Assembly: GCA_018136815.1 (NCBI GenBank)
Contig: CM030941.1
Location: forward strand, 19,771-83,770
Source of the DNA: Isochrysis galbana
Taxonomy: Eukaryota; Haptophyta; Isochrysidales; Isochrysidaceae
Length of the DNA stretch: 64,000 nucleotides
Direction: 5' to 3'
The notes under the pieces were generated by a model that was not told the origin of the DNA, made no database searches, and worked only from the letters and a program-made list of their open reading frames with translations. This document shows, piece by piece, positions 24,901-35,427 of this stretch. A program made the position numbers and the translations under genes. The stretch's first letter is position 1. Every line of letters starts with the position of its first letter.

Positions 24901-25096
24901 CCTCTGAGGACCACAACGCCCAACGGCGACAAACCATCGAACAGCGTATCGCGCAGACGACAGACGACAGACGAGAAAGGGAATAAAGAGAAGGAGGAGA
25001 GAGCCTGGGACCACCACACCACCACCACCGCCACCGCACCATCGATCGCGACGAACCACGACGACGAGGAGGAAGAGGAAGAGGCCTGAGTGCTTG

Positions 25097-25430
25097 CTTG
25101 AGGCTGAGGGGGCTCAGTCCCCCCCTTGCCTCTCCCTCGCTCGCCTCGCTGGCCTTGGGTGCCGCCCTGAGTCCCCTGCCTGCCTGGCGACCAGGGATGG
25201 GGGGGGGGGGGGAGTCAGTACGAGAGCTGGCCTATGCGGGCCTGGGAGTGCGGCTCGCAGCCCGCGCCCACTAGGGGTCTGGGCCAGAAGGATGATTGCC
25301 CAGCCCTTGCGAGAGGAGGGCGCAGGGGCTGAGGTTGAATGTACGGGCCCACCCCGGGGGGTGTCCGCGATGGAGAGAGGGGGGCGCGAGGCCCCCATTG
25401 ACCCCCACTTATAAAAGTAGGTTGTGCCTG
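25097..25430 (+). repeat. GC-rich dispersed repeat, copy 2
   Basis: Second copy of the repeat at 23691-24115, ending with the same CCCATTGACCCC and TATAAAAGTAGGTTG. Copy 2 lacks the first 100 bp or so of copy 1. Confidence 0.7.
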
Positions 25431-26845
25431 TCCCTATATATATATAAATAGTAAATATGAGAAAAACTGCATATTTCTAACTGCTATCTGCTAACTGTGC
25501 ATAGTTAGGAGTTAGGCGCGGGTAGCGGGTAGTTAGGAGTAGCACAATCATTCTGCCTCACGCCGTGCAAGTAGCGGTTAGTTTGTTAAGAATTTTTAAG
25601 TCATAGTCATCCCTTTCTTCATCTTTCTCTTTCTTAGCAATCACAGTTCACAGTCCCGTCGTCCGTCGCCGTCGACCGTGTCCCCAGTCCCAGTCCCGCC
25701 AGGTCTTGTGACCCTTCCGAGCGTTCCACTCCTGAATGTTCTGAGCAGTCCGCTGCCCTACCTGAGCCATCCCCATCCCCAGCCTACGCTCACGGCCTGC
25801 GCCCGACGTCTCCCAAGCCCTCCTTGTCCTTCCCCACCTCCCATGATCATATAGACGGCTGTAAAGATCCACAGCGGCTCCACAACCACAGCTCCACAGA
25901 CACCTCCACACTTAGCAACAGCCGGAGTCAAAGTGACTCAAACGTGCCACCCAACAATACTCGCTCCCATTCACACGTCAATAGATTCGACGACTCAGTG
26001 TACATGGACGGGGATCGCGGGAGCGAGAAGAGCCAGCCACCGAAACGCTTGGAGCTCAAAAAAGGTTCACAAAAATGTCGGCCATCCGGGGTTAAGGATT
26101 AAGGATGCGCAACGCCACCCCTATCACGTCGCCGCCAGGCGACGCGCGCCGAACCCTCGACCCCCTGGCACGGAGGGCATGGCCGCCGGTGGGCTTGGAT
26201 CGCCGCCATTTCGAGCGGCAAGCGCGCCCGCCCGAGCTGCCACCTACTGTGACCAACAGCGCGCAGGAGCGCGGTTGCCTCAGCACACACCGTACAGTGT
26301 CGTCCTTCTGTACCGTTGGGCAGTCTGACACGCCTCCTTATCGGCTTGGCAAGCAGGGTTCAAGGGCATGGCCTGCACGCTCGGCGTCAACGAGTCGTCA
26401 CATCGTCCGGGCAAGCGCGCCGTGCTCGTCGAACACTTGTCTGAAGGCCGCACGTGTAGCGCTGACTTCTCCACCTGCCCCATTCGCCACAAGGTAGCAG
26501 CGAGGCCCGCCTGACGCTGAAGTGGTTTCACACCGCGCAGCGCCTTTGCCTTGGCCCGCCCTTTACCACCATTCACCAGTCTGCTTCGGCACCGGCCCAG
26601 GCCACCGACAGCCGCGGCCTCGGGTGCGTCGGCAGCCGGCTGACTGGCCGGCAGGATGGCAGGTCCGCTAGCCGGCAAGCCATTGCACTCTTGTACACGG
26701 AGACGGTCAGCCTCTTCCGTGTCTGGCCGTCCGGGCACACGTACCACCGGCGAGATGGGCGCTTGCGCCAGATATGGACGTGCCTGGCTGCGGAATTCAA
26801 TGCCTTCGACCAGGTCCACGTCCCAGTCGGCGCAGCCAAATAAGT
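25431..26845. other. stretch without a supported gene
   Basis: Open frames on both strands are present but none shows a recognisable motif. The minus frame that continues from the zinc-finger exon at 26922-27100 may use part of 26280-26845 (see that entry). Confidence 0.3.
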
Positions 26846-27108
26846 CTACATGGGGCCGGGGGGATGAAGGCTGGCGGTCGGACACGCGCGAGGCGGGAGG
26901 GACAGAGCGGGGGGGGGGATAGGATGCGCACCGGTGCGCTGCTTCTCCTGCTTGGCGACACAGCGGTTGGCATGCGCCTGGATCTGGTCGTCGCTGATTG
27001 ACTTGAAGCAGACGGGACAGCTGGTTGTGTGCGGCATCCGCCAGCCGCTTCGCGCCGAGCGGCGGAGAGAAGCGTCCATCCGGCCGGAGAAGGGGGAGAG
27101 CGAGGGGA
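26846..27108 (-). CDS. UBZ4-like zinc-finger protein, N-terminal exon
   Basis: The minus strand reads MPHTTSCPVCFKSISDDQ followed by IQAHANRCVAKQ, i.e. C-x2-C then H-x3-C with the spacing of UBZ4 (Rad18-type) ubiquitin-binding fingers, which recruit DNA-damage-response proteins to ubiquitin. A possible start is MDASLRR at about 27080. A donor GTGCGC lies just after ...KQRTG (near 26927), and an acceptor CATGTAG|ACTTA near 26850 keeps phase 1 and opens a frame that could run to 26280. That second exon is unproven and partly proline-rich. Upstream sense sequence is strongly C/T-rich, as at other gene starts in this window. Confidence 0.45.
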
Positions 27109-27199
27109 GGCGAGCCGCACCGAGATCGCTCGCGGTAGAAAGAGCAGGGCGAAGGACCGAAAGGGGGGCCGCAAGGGAGACAAGGTCTACCAAGCCAAC

Positions 27200-27480
27200 A
27201 GCTCGACAGTGGGAGAGGAAGGAGGAGAGGGGGGAAGGGGCTGCCCTGCTGATGAGCGGCGCGAAGGGGGGCGAAAGGTAGGGGAGAGGCGGGGGGGGGG
27301 GAGAGAGAGAGAAGGGGAGCGCAGTGGCCGTATCGAGGAAGTGTGTGGGGCGCGGCGGGTGGTGGGGTGAGGGGAAGAAGAGGGGAGGGGGAGTGGAGCA
27401 GGCGCGCCTCGGCGTCGGCGCGGGTGGGGAGGGGGGAAAAGAGGGGGGGGGGCGGGGGGCGGGGGGGGCGGGGCAGTAGC
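27200..27480. repeat. G-rich low-complexity tract (sense-strand C-rich 5' flank of the UBZ gene)
   Basis: Long purine-rich runs with several blocks of 8-12 G. Proline-rich minus-strand frames here are products of the tract composition, not genes. Confidence 0.7.
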
Positions 27481-27571
27481 AAAAAAGTACCTCTTATAAT
27501 ATTATTCTCGCCACGCGCGCGGCCTTGGAGGTCTTCAGTCTTTAGGTCTCGTTCCGTCGAAAGTGGGACAG

Positions 27572-27716
27572 CATCAGAGTTTTCTTGTTGTGTGAGTATA
27601 ACCTTAGTGATGAGGGACCGAAGCCCTTCGACGGCAACGGAGCCCCTACCCCGCTACCCCGCGATGGGTGTGTGCGCGGTTGGCGCATGGCTCGTCCCGG
27701 TGTATGTGGCTAGCTA
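27572..27716 (+). repeat. 600-bp repeat family, partial copy
   Basis: GCATCAGAGTTTTCTTGTTG through GTATAACCTTAGTG, GGCAACGGAGCCCCT and GTGTGCGCGGTTGGCG to GTATGTGGCTAG matches the start of the full copies at 56856 (plus) and 46565 (minus). Confidence 0.75.
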
Positions 27717-27933
27717 GGGATGCTAGTGTCACAGATGGCCCTCCGTCTGCCTCACTTTCTCTTCTTCTTCTACTACTTTACTCACTAAGTCACTAAATAG
27801 GTAGAGACACTCTTCCCTCTTCCTCTTCACATGAGAAGAGGCGACGGGCCTCTCTCTCTTCTTTCTTCTCTTCCCTCTCTCTCTTCTCTTCCTCTCTCAC
27901 ATTCTATGTACGCCGACCTTGTTTTTGTTTACG

Positions 27934-29190
27934 TGTCGTATTCCATACGATGACAGACTTCTACTTCTAACCTGTGGGTTATTTTTAAGCCTCAAGGTCT
28001 CGTCGATTGGTATACCGCCTCTTCTCTTACTTTCTCCCGATGTCATCAAATGTTCCATGACTGTCTTCTGTCTTCTCTCGTCCATCGGTTGTAGCTCCCC
28101 CAGCGAGGTCTGCCCTCGTTGTGCCGACCCCTCTGTCGCATGTCTGCGCGTTGCCGAGTTGCCCTGGTGCCGACGCTTGGCCGTCCGTCCAGGTGTGGTT
28201 AGTTTTCGCCCTGTTTGGTTTAGTTTGTGTGGTTCTGTGCCCTCATCTTTTTGAGTCCTTGCGTTGTAGTCTCCCGTGTCTACCTCGGACCTAAGAAGCT
28301 CTCATTCTCACTCTCTCTCTTCCACTAGCTCGCTAGCTAGCCTCGTCCCTACTCTCCGACGCCACGCGTCGCAATCCTCCGACCGTAAGTCCACTTCATC
28401 GCTCGTGGCGCTCGATGGCAGACGCTGTCAGACCCGATTCTTACTATGACCTATCTGACATTTTCCCGCCAGCAACAATCAACGAACCTTCGTTCGACGA
28501 CCGCGTCAGCTGCCGGCTCGATCGAACGGCCCTCTGCCTATGAGCCTATAGTCATCGCGTGTTCGACATTAAGTTAGAATTCTACGTATTACGTGTTTTT
28601 TTAATCTAAATCTAACTGAGCATTAGTACCACTACTCTCACTAGCCCGGTACTAACACGACAGCCCTCCGCGCACCTGCCCGTACACCTTGGCGCGTGCT
28701 GTTGTCACAGATACATACACCTATGCACCCCTCCACATCTCCCCCCTCGCAGGCCCCCGGCTCCCATTCTAACTCCCCACAAGTTAAAATGAGGGAAAAC
28801 CCATTGAGGCGGACCGAACGACGCCGGCCGACTCTCCAGGAAAAAGCACCGGGGGGGGAGGGAGGAACCTCTCGTCAAAAAAGGAGAACGGCCCTTACCA
28901 GCTCACGCCGCGAGCAGTTCTCGAGAAATAAGCAACTGCGCCTCGAGTATACCTGCCACAAGGGTATCCGAGACGTCTTGAGCTTGAGCCGCTCCGTCGG
29001 CACAACGAGGGCAGACCTCGCTGGGGGAGCTACGATCAATGGACGAGAGAAGGCAGAAGACAGTCATGGAACGTTTGATGACATCGAGAGAAAGTAAGAG
29101 AAGAGGCGGTATACCAATCGACGAGACCTTGAGGCTTAACAATAACCCACAGGTTATAAGTAAAAGTCTGTCATCGTATGGAATACGACA
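27934..29190. mobile_element. 1.26-kb unit with 195-bp terminal inverted repeats
   Basis: 27934-28128 (TGTCGTATTCCATACGATGA...GTGCCGAC) is repeated inverted at 28996-29190, with few differences (for example ACTTCTACTTCTAACC against ACTTTTACTTATAACC). The interior of about 870 bp has no convincing gene. No clean target duplication is visible. The right arm continues outward (29191-29400) into sequence that is related, inverted, to 31978-32120, so the arms may be pieces of a larger element inserted head to head. Confidence 0.6.
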
Positions 29191-29400
29191 CAGACCTGGG
29201 AATCAGGATGCACAGGCTACAAGGAGGCGCAACCAGGCAAGGAGCGAGTGACGAGCGACGAGTTACGAGTAACGAGTGACGCGTAGGACGCCTATCGAGT
29301 AAAGAACGACTAACGAGTAAAGTCGAAGGCCGCGGACGAGGTCGATCGCGAATGCGACAGAAATCGCATCATCTAGGATGAATGCGACAGAAGCGCGGAA
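29191..29400 (-). repeat. repeat related to 31978-32120
   Basis: Read on the minus strand it begins CTGTCGCATTCGCGATCGAC and continues through TACTCGTTAG, GTTACTCGTAACTCG and CTCGCTCCTTG, in the same order as 31978-32120 on the plus strand (TGTCGCATCCGCGATCGAC, ACTCGTAACTCG, CTCGCTCCTTG). Confidence 0.55.
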
Positions 29401-29752
29401 AGGGGAGTGGTTATTGGGGCAAGGGCGTTGTCTCTGAATGCCCGGAAGTAGGGAGAGCTAGAGATAGAGATAGTAGCAAGTATCGTGGGCATCTTCAAGA
29501 CTTGTCAAGAGTTTTTTAACTACTATGGTATGGGTATGGGCATGCGGTATGCGGTGCCGGGGACCTGCAAACATGGTCCGCGGAAGGCACGATAGTTAAA
29601 TTCCCAAAATTTCGCGGCATGTTGGTACGCCCGCCAAGAGGCAGCCTGTGTGCACCATAATAATGCCCGCCCAACGCCAGCCCACATGATCTCAGCCCAC
29701 CAAAAACCCACACTAATATAAATGTTTTGTGCATTGCACGGCGTACTGCACA

Positions 29753-29834
29753 GTCCAGATGCCCGAGTGGTTAAGGGGTTTGACTTGAAATCAAATGGGC
29801 TCAGCCCGCGTAGGTTCAAATCCTGCTCTGGACG
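29753..29834 (+). tRNA. tRNA-Ser (anticodon UGA)
   Basis: Acceptor stem GTCCAGA pairs with TCTGGAC (29827-29833), followed by discriminator G. A-box region TGCCCGAGTGGTTAAGGGGT, anticodon stem TTTGA/TCAAA with loop CTTGAAA giving anticodon TGA, long variable arm (TGGGCTCAGCCCGC) typical of class II tRNA-Ser, and T loop GTTCAAATC. No intron. It decodes UCA. Its 3' part and trailer are duplicated just downstream. Confidence 0.95.
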
Positions 29835-30065
29835 TTTATTTTGCGGTTCTCAGATCCTGCAATGGATGCTCTTTTTCTTCAGTATTCCTATCGCATTTCT
29901 TCTGTTTAAGGACAAGCCATCTTCGGTTCCTCTTTCCTCTTTTAAATCCTGCTCTGGACGTTTATTTTGCGGTTCTCAGATCCTGCACCGGTATCGCATT
30001 TCTTCTGTTGGGTACTGGTCTTCGTAGGAGGATAAGGACAAGAACCATCTTCGGTTCCTCTTTTT
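29818..30065 (+). repeat. tandem duplication of the tRNA-Ser 3' end and trailer
   Basis: AAATCCTGCTCTGGACG, TTTATTTTGCGGTTCTCAGA and TCCTGCA at 29818-29864 recur at 29944-29990, and the following TCGCATTTCTTCTG ... CCATCTTCGGTTCCTCTTT also recurs. The repeat period is about 125 bp. The second copy holds only the 3' end of the tRNA and cannot fold. Confidence 0.85.
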
Positions 30066-31255
30066 CGGACCTTTCGTTCCGAAAGTTAACGATGGTGTAA
30101 CAGCGGCAGTGCAGGAAAGCCTCGCGTGTTCATGCTCACCGCCAACCTGTCGCATCCGAGATTGCTCGACGATGTGATCCACAAATAAACTCAGCAGGTG
30201 AACGCCTTCATACTGCCTATCAAGCCCACCGCGGTTTGACACCTTTCCGTCGCTCGTCTATCCAAGTCCTCGGTTCCTTGGATGCCACGGACGGGGGGAT
30301 GTGGATGTGCTTGATTTGTTGACTAAGTGACAAACGAGGAACCACGAACCACCACCACTCGGCACTCGGTCTCGACGACGCCGACGTGACTTCGCGGGCC
30401 TCCATCACCAACACACGCCGCCCACGTCAAGCACGCGCCGCGCCCACTATGCGCTATAATGTGTCCGGTGCGCCGCAGTCGCGGCGCCGCGCGCCGCGCC
30501 ACCTCTAAAGATCTGTCATCTGTCACAACCTCTGAAGTTTGAGTGCACATGCACGGGCGCGGGTGCCGGTAGGCATGCCCTTCAAAATGTTCCTATACAT
30601 GCCATGTATATGTATACATATGGGGGGGGCACGCACACGCACACGCACACGCGAGATGTACGCCACAAAAAACCCTTTTGATATTCATATTCACGCCTCG
30701 CACGCCCGCAGCTTTTAGCTTTCAGCTTTGGGACTCTACTAGCCCGGTCACTCACTAGGGGGGTGCGGAGGGCACCATCTGTAATGGGCAAACGAAGGCC
30801 TAAATAAGCTCCCTATAGATTCTGGTATGGGAGATCAGAAAAAAAACCGGGGTCTTCCGGTAAAATTTTCGAAAAATACCCGATTTCAGGCCTCTGCCTC
30901 TGACGGTCGTGCGGAAAAATATTTCAGGCCCCCCTCCGGTATTATTTTACCGATGGCCTTCATGCGCGCCTCTCGCAGCGAAACACGAAACCATGGGCAT
31001 CGGCAGCTGACCCGGACCAAAGATCCTGGCAATATAGTTTCACTATGTTTTCATGGGCTTGAACGTGACCATGAGGGAAGCCATAGGGCTGGGCCCTCAC
31101 TCACAATGCGAAGTCGCGTTCCGTCAAAAGAGGGCCAGGTGATTTTTTGGAATCCATATATGCTTGTTTTCTTTTTAGGTAGCCACAATAATATTATTAT
31201 TACGAAGATGAGTACAAAGCTAATCACGCTCCCCCACTCTCAACACACGCGGTAA
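30066..31255. other. stretch without a supported gene
   Basis: Includes a CACACG microsatellite (30630-30650) and the dispersed AGTCGCGTTCCGTCAAAAGAGG motif at about 31111-31132. No coding sequence I can support. Confidence 0.4.
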
Positions 31256-31262
31256 CCCCCAG

Positions 31263-31620
31263 CTACGCGGGCTGAGTTTTCATCTTCTTCGTCTTTTTCT
31301 CACATCCCTCTTCCTCGATCCTATTGTCGATGTCGTTCTGCTGGCAGGCGACGATGTCGCTTGGCTGATCTTGGGTGGCGAGGTCCGTGACGTGTGCGAG
31401 GACGGCCTTCTTGTTCTCCATGTAGAGTTTGCCCGCCCTTGGAGCAGGAGGAGGAACGAGTCGTGCGAGCAGCGCTTGCGCTCGGCGTCCAGTCGACAGG
31501 TGGCCGTGTCAAGAGAGTCGAACGAAGCCAGCGAGCAGGAGCACGAGAGGAGAGGACGGAGGACCGTACGGATGCGCGCCGAGTTGCCACCATCGTGAGG
31601 AAGACGAGGGCGAGGAGAGA
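31263..31620 (-). CDS. candidate small protein or exon, unrecognised
   Basis: The end of the frame (MENKKAVLAHVTDLATQD...QNDIDNRIEEEG, stop at 31263-31265, ATG at 31421) has the hydrophilic, mixed composition of a real protein, unlike the Pro/Ser/Arg frames around it. Upstream, another minus frame (SFDSLDTATCRLDAERKRC) also looks plausible but joins only after a 1-nt shift or a splice. The sense strand upstream (31640-31740) is C/T-rich as at other gene starts. No family recognised. Confidence 0.3.
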
Positions 31621-31977
31621 GCTGGAGGGTGAGCGAGGAGGGAGGAGGGAGGCAGGCAGTAGGAGCCTTCTCTCTCTGGTAGGTCGATGAGAGCGGGAGA
31701 GGGAGAGGGGGGAGGGGACTGGGTGGGGGGGGGGAGGAGGGGAGAGAGACCAAAAGACATACCAGTTGTTTACGTTAGTGTTCTCGCCATATACGGTAAT
31801 AATTCCCCGGTCCCAGGGGGTGTCCCCATGGTTCCCGACCGCCCTCCGCGCCCAGAGTCCCCCCGGTAGGGCGGCATTAATTTGGTATTAACAGGTTATG
31901 CCCCATATGCTAAGTACCTACTTAGAGATAGTGCTCCACTGCTAAGTACCTACTTAAAGATAGTGCCGAAGCGTGGT

Positions 31978-32850
31978 TGTCGCATCCGCGATCGACTTCC
32001 GACCTTAGGCGTCTTCGAGCCCAGTCGTTCTTGTTGCCGCGGAGTTTTACTCGTAACTTGTAGAACTCTGCACTCGTAACTCGCCCCTCGCTCCTTGTCA
32101 TTGCGCCCCTTTGTGGCCTGTCTCGCTCCTGTTTCGCTCCTTTGCACCTTGGGCCTTGCTCTGCCTTTGGTCCCTCCTTGCTGTCGTTCCCCCGCGCTCG
32201 TTCTCGCTCTCGTCGTAGGTGTTCGTCGTTGCGGACCTTTCCCCCGCGCGAAGCCTACCCTCTCTCCCCTTCCGGTTTACGCTCGTAGATTCCCTCCTTA
32301 CTTTCTATCTACTCGTTCGCGGTAACCGCCGTTCGCCGTCGGCTCTTCCGTCGCATCATCGCTCTCTTGTCGGCTTTCTCTTCCTTGTTTCCTTCCTTCT
32401 GTGTTTTCCCCGCCCAAGTGGAGAAAGATACGTTAGTGTGGAGGAATGTTGGGTGAAAGTCAAGTGTGCGTGTCTCGGATTGTTGTCGGACTCATCGGAT
32501 TGGTACCCTGTCGGCCTCTGTCGCCCTCGTCCCTCGTCCCAGTCGCTCCTCGCTCCCTCGTTTTCGCTCTCGCTCTCGCTCAGTCGTAACCAGCAATCTT
32601 ACAACACCAACCAAATCCACTCACTCACCCACTCACCCTCGCTATCCGCTATGTCCGCTCCGTCTTCGCGCTCGCCCTCGCCACTGCCCGCCATCCATCT
32701 TCCAACCATGGAAGATGGCCTGCCCGTCCCGCCCGCCAATGGCCAAAATGCCGTACCTGCCGCCGCCTACCTTCCGTCCCGTTCGGTCCCTCCTGTTCCA
32801 TCCATAACCTCCAATCCGTCAGTGGTAGATAGCCAACTAACAACTAAGTA
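31978..32850 (+). repeat. possible retroelement 5' region with Ser/Pro-rich frame
   Basis: 31978-32120 is shared with 29191-29400. Downstream is a long pyrimidine-rich leader and then an ATG at 32651 (MSAPSSRSPSPLPAIHLP) opening 66 codons of Ser/Pro-rich sequence, reminiscent of a Gag start, to a stop near 32850. Two 31-bp direct repeats (TGCTAAGTACCTACTTA...) sit just upstream at 31908-31970. No RT or protease motif follows. Confidence 0.3.
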
Positions 32851-33642
32851 GTTAGCTGGGTAACTTGTTCACGCCTTAGCCGGTGTGTCGGCTGTGTCTG
32901 CCATCCTCCAACACCTCCCACATGAAGATATCGTTGAACCCCCGCAGGATGTTCCACGACAGACCGTAGCAAAGGCGCACGAGCGTCCACTTCTCGGCCG
33001 AGAAGACCTCGCGCAGGTGCTCATTCACCTCTGAGTAAGCCTCCTCCCGGAGCTTCTTCCTGAGGTCGTCGAAAAAGGTGGAGCTAGCCAGCTCGGCGAG
33101 CCCAGTGTGCACGGGCTCGCCTGCAGCGTTGCGGAGCTTGTAGAGAGCTAGGGGTAGGCGGTTATGTCCCGTTCCGAAGCAAGACATTTGGGCAGGTTTG
33201 TGGGAAAGGGACATTTTCGCAATGTCCCAGGACATTTGGGCCCACCATGGGGGCGTTCGCGCGCGAAAATGGCGCGGGAGCTGCTTCTACCGTAATACTC
33301 GTAATCGTAATGTCGTTATAAAGTTCAAAGTTCCGCTCTTGGCCTCTATCAGATCAAGTGCAGGCGTCTGTGATGTTGCGCTACAACCGCAATGCGCGCC
33401 GCAACGAAGAAAGAAGGACCGCGTGCTAATGTGTGAGCAAGTGTGAGGTGTGAGATGTGTGTCGATGTGTACGAGCCTATGTAATTAATAGTAATAACAC
33501 TATACTAGCCAAAGCAGACCAAAAGCCAAAAGCGTTCAAATATCCCCATCCTTGCTAACACCTTTCGTTGTTCGTTGTCACCTACCTGGAGGTTTACTTG
33601 ACTCAACTTGACACTTCACATGTTGAAACACACACGTGGGAA

Positions 33643-34037
33643 AAACTATTGTTATAGTTTTAGCGATGGAGCGCGCGCCGACCGCTCCCACTTCCCAGCC
33701 CCCCGCCGCCACGACGCCCCACAGGGGCCGCCCCAAGCCGCCGGAGCCCAAGCGCTCGCAGGCTGTCCCCCTGACTGACAGCGACGTCGACATGATCCTC
33801 CACCCCTCCATCCTTCCCCCCGACTTCCTTCTCTCCGCTCGACTGCTCCGCCTTGCTGCCACTCGCCCTCCGACCTGCCTTGCTACCGTAGCTCCCTCCA
33901 AACCAGACACCCGTCTACCCTCCTTTCGTCGCATCCGCTCCCCTGTCTCTACTCTGACACCCTTTCCTTGCTCACCCACCCTCGCCCTGTCATCTCCCTT
34001 CCGCGCCTTTGCTCCACCCGAGGGCAAAAGTTGGTGA
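33643..34037 (+). mobile_element. LINE-like 5' fragment nested in the hAT element
   Basis: Begins AAAAACTATTGTTATAGTTT, then ATGGAGCGCGCG opening a 124-codon Pro/Ser-rich frame from about 33666 (MERAPTAPTSQPPAA). The same 20-bp start and MERA(A/P)TAP frame begin the element at 62518, so the two are one family. The frame then diverges and no 3' end or target duplication is clear. Confidence 0.55.
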
Positions 34038-34188
34038 AGACGTGAAGACTAGCTAGCTCTACAGGCTTGGCCATGGACCATGCATGGGGAGAGCTAATAA
34101 GCATGTATGGGAGGGAAAGATTAATTGGTTTAGTTGGTGGGAAGCCCAGATTCTTGAACCTAAGCTATCCTTGAGGCACTAAAGGCCA

Positions 34189-34250
34189 GAGTCCTACGAA
34201 TGCATGGAAATCGTAGGACGCGGTCCTACAATGTAGGACGGAACCGGCTG
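34189..34250. repeat. double-hairpin foldback repeat, copy 1
   Basis: GTCCTACGA...TCGTAGGAC is followed by GCG and GTCCTACAATGTAGGAC, giving two adjacent perfect hairpins. The same order and the trailing GGAAC occur at 49262-49323. Confidence 0.75.
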
Positions 34251-35427
34251 ACCGCTATACCACGGGCGAGCAATAGCAATAGTTGCCTTCCGGGAGGGGG
34301 AGGGCGGGGTGGCAGCTACATGAGTGCGCGACTAGACATTTAGGCATGTCTAATGTCTAATGGACATTTCAGGGGACATTTGGGTGCAAAATTTGGATGT
34401 CCCGAGACATTTTTTGGGGACATTTGGGCAGAAAAAACGGGACATATCCGCCTACCCCTATAGAGAGCCCGCAGACAAAGCTCGGGCAGGTCCTCCGGGT
34501 GCCCCCAACCAACGCCCCATCATCTTGCTCAGGCTCAGGATGGTGGCCTCCTTGTCCCACATGCTCTGCGACTCCAGCTTGGACACCTTGCCGGCTTTCA
34601 GCTCTGCCGCCGCGGAGAGAATGGCGCAACGTGTGCGCGTCCTCTCATACATTCCGCGCCAGTGCTTGCGGTCGGCCTCGACACGGCGCAGCGCAGCCTC
34701 ACACTCGAGAAGCCTCGCCTTGAGGCGATCCATCTCGATCTGTGCTGCGCTCGATGGGTCGCTCCGCATGGCCTCCCGGGTTGGAGCGGGAGGCCACAGA
34801 GGCACAGGCTGCTACCGTCTTTCGGGTGGTGAGTACAAACTAAGTAACGGGTTTAGTGGGAAAGGAGCGCAACAAACAAGATACTGTATATAACGAGGCG
34901 CATACAATGAAAAAAAGAGACAACGTCGGGATGAAAGAAAGAGAGAGGGGAAAGAGAGCCGCGATGTGACAAGCTACCCGTCCATGTACAAAGTAAAAAT
35001 GCGTTTACGTTTAAGGTTTGGTGCTCCACTCTTCTGTAACCAACAGTTTTTACATCCGTAGGAAACCAGAGCGATTCCCCCCTTTTAAGAGAATCATGGA
35101 TGGTGTCTACGTATAGCGTTCTTGCAGAACTCGAACTCTTTTACCAGAAAGGGCGATCGGCTCCGCAAGAGAGCGTGATGCCATCTCGATTCAGCGCCCG
35201 GCGGGCCCCGACGAGGGTCGGTGGTTGGTGGACCCCCCTTTTTTGCCACTGTGTAAGAGATATGAGACGGGGCAAGACATCGGATCATAGACATAGACAT
35301 CGGATTCGGGGCGTTGGATAGGCCGGTGAGGTAGTGAGTAGTGAGCAGTGAGGTACCCGTACCAGTAATGAAGTCATGAATAGTGGATAGTATATAGTAT
35401 TGAGTATTGTGGTGGCTGCTCGCTGCT

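Larger units (their letters stand above)
33149..34460. mobile_element. hAT-type non-autonomous DNA transposon (1312 bp)
   Basis: Terminal inverted repeats start TAGGGGTAGGCGG(T/A)TATGTCCCGTT (about 24 of 25 match) and are flanked by a perfect 8-bp duplication TAGAGAGC at 33141-33148 and 34461-34468. Eight-base target sites and TAGGG ends are hAT features. Both ends carry repeats of GGACATTTGGG, typical transposase-binding subterminal motifs. No transposase frame is present. A LINE-like fragment (33643-34037) and a foldback repeat (34189-34250) are nested inside. Confidence 0.85.
32876..34805 (-). pseudogene. unrecognised coiled-coil gene interrupted by a hAT-type element
   Basis: Two coding blocks flank the transposon at 33149-34460. 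Upstream block (34805-34469): coiled coil with EMDRLKARLLECEAALRRV. Downstream block (33140-32876): NAAGEPVHTGLAELASSTFFDD, EHLREVFSAEKW and TLVRLCYGLSWNILRGFND motifs, stop at 32876-32878. If the element and one 8-bp target copy are removed, the downstream frame reads ...ELCLRALYKLRNAAG without a stop; the coiled-coil frame is offset from it by one base at a run of five G near 34504. I do not recognise the family. It may be a host gene or part of an older element. Confidence 0.55.

Noticed and set aside
25648-25911. Minus-strand 87-codon frame rich in Trp, Arg and Gly
   Set aside because: No motif, no splice or start context, and a competing plus frame; taken as a shadow of GC-rich sequence.
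26280-27482. 400-codon proline-rich frame on the minus strand
   Set aside because: Most of it is the translation of a G-run-rich low-complexity tract. Only the UBZ-like finger, in another minus frame, has support.
34150-34270. tRNA-like gene on the minus strand (A-box-like TGGTATAGCGG near 34260, B-box-like GGTTCAAGAATC near 34160)
   Set aside because: The acceptor ends do not pair and the space between boxes is filled by the foldback repeat; at best a dead relic.
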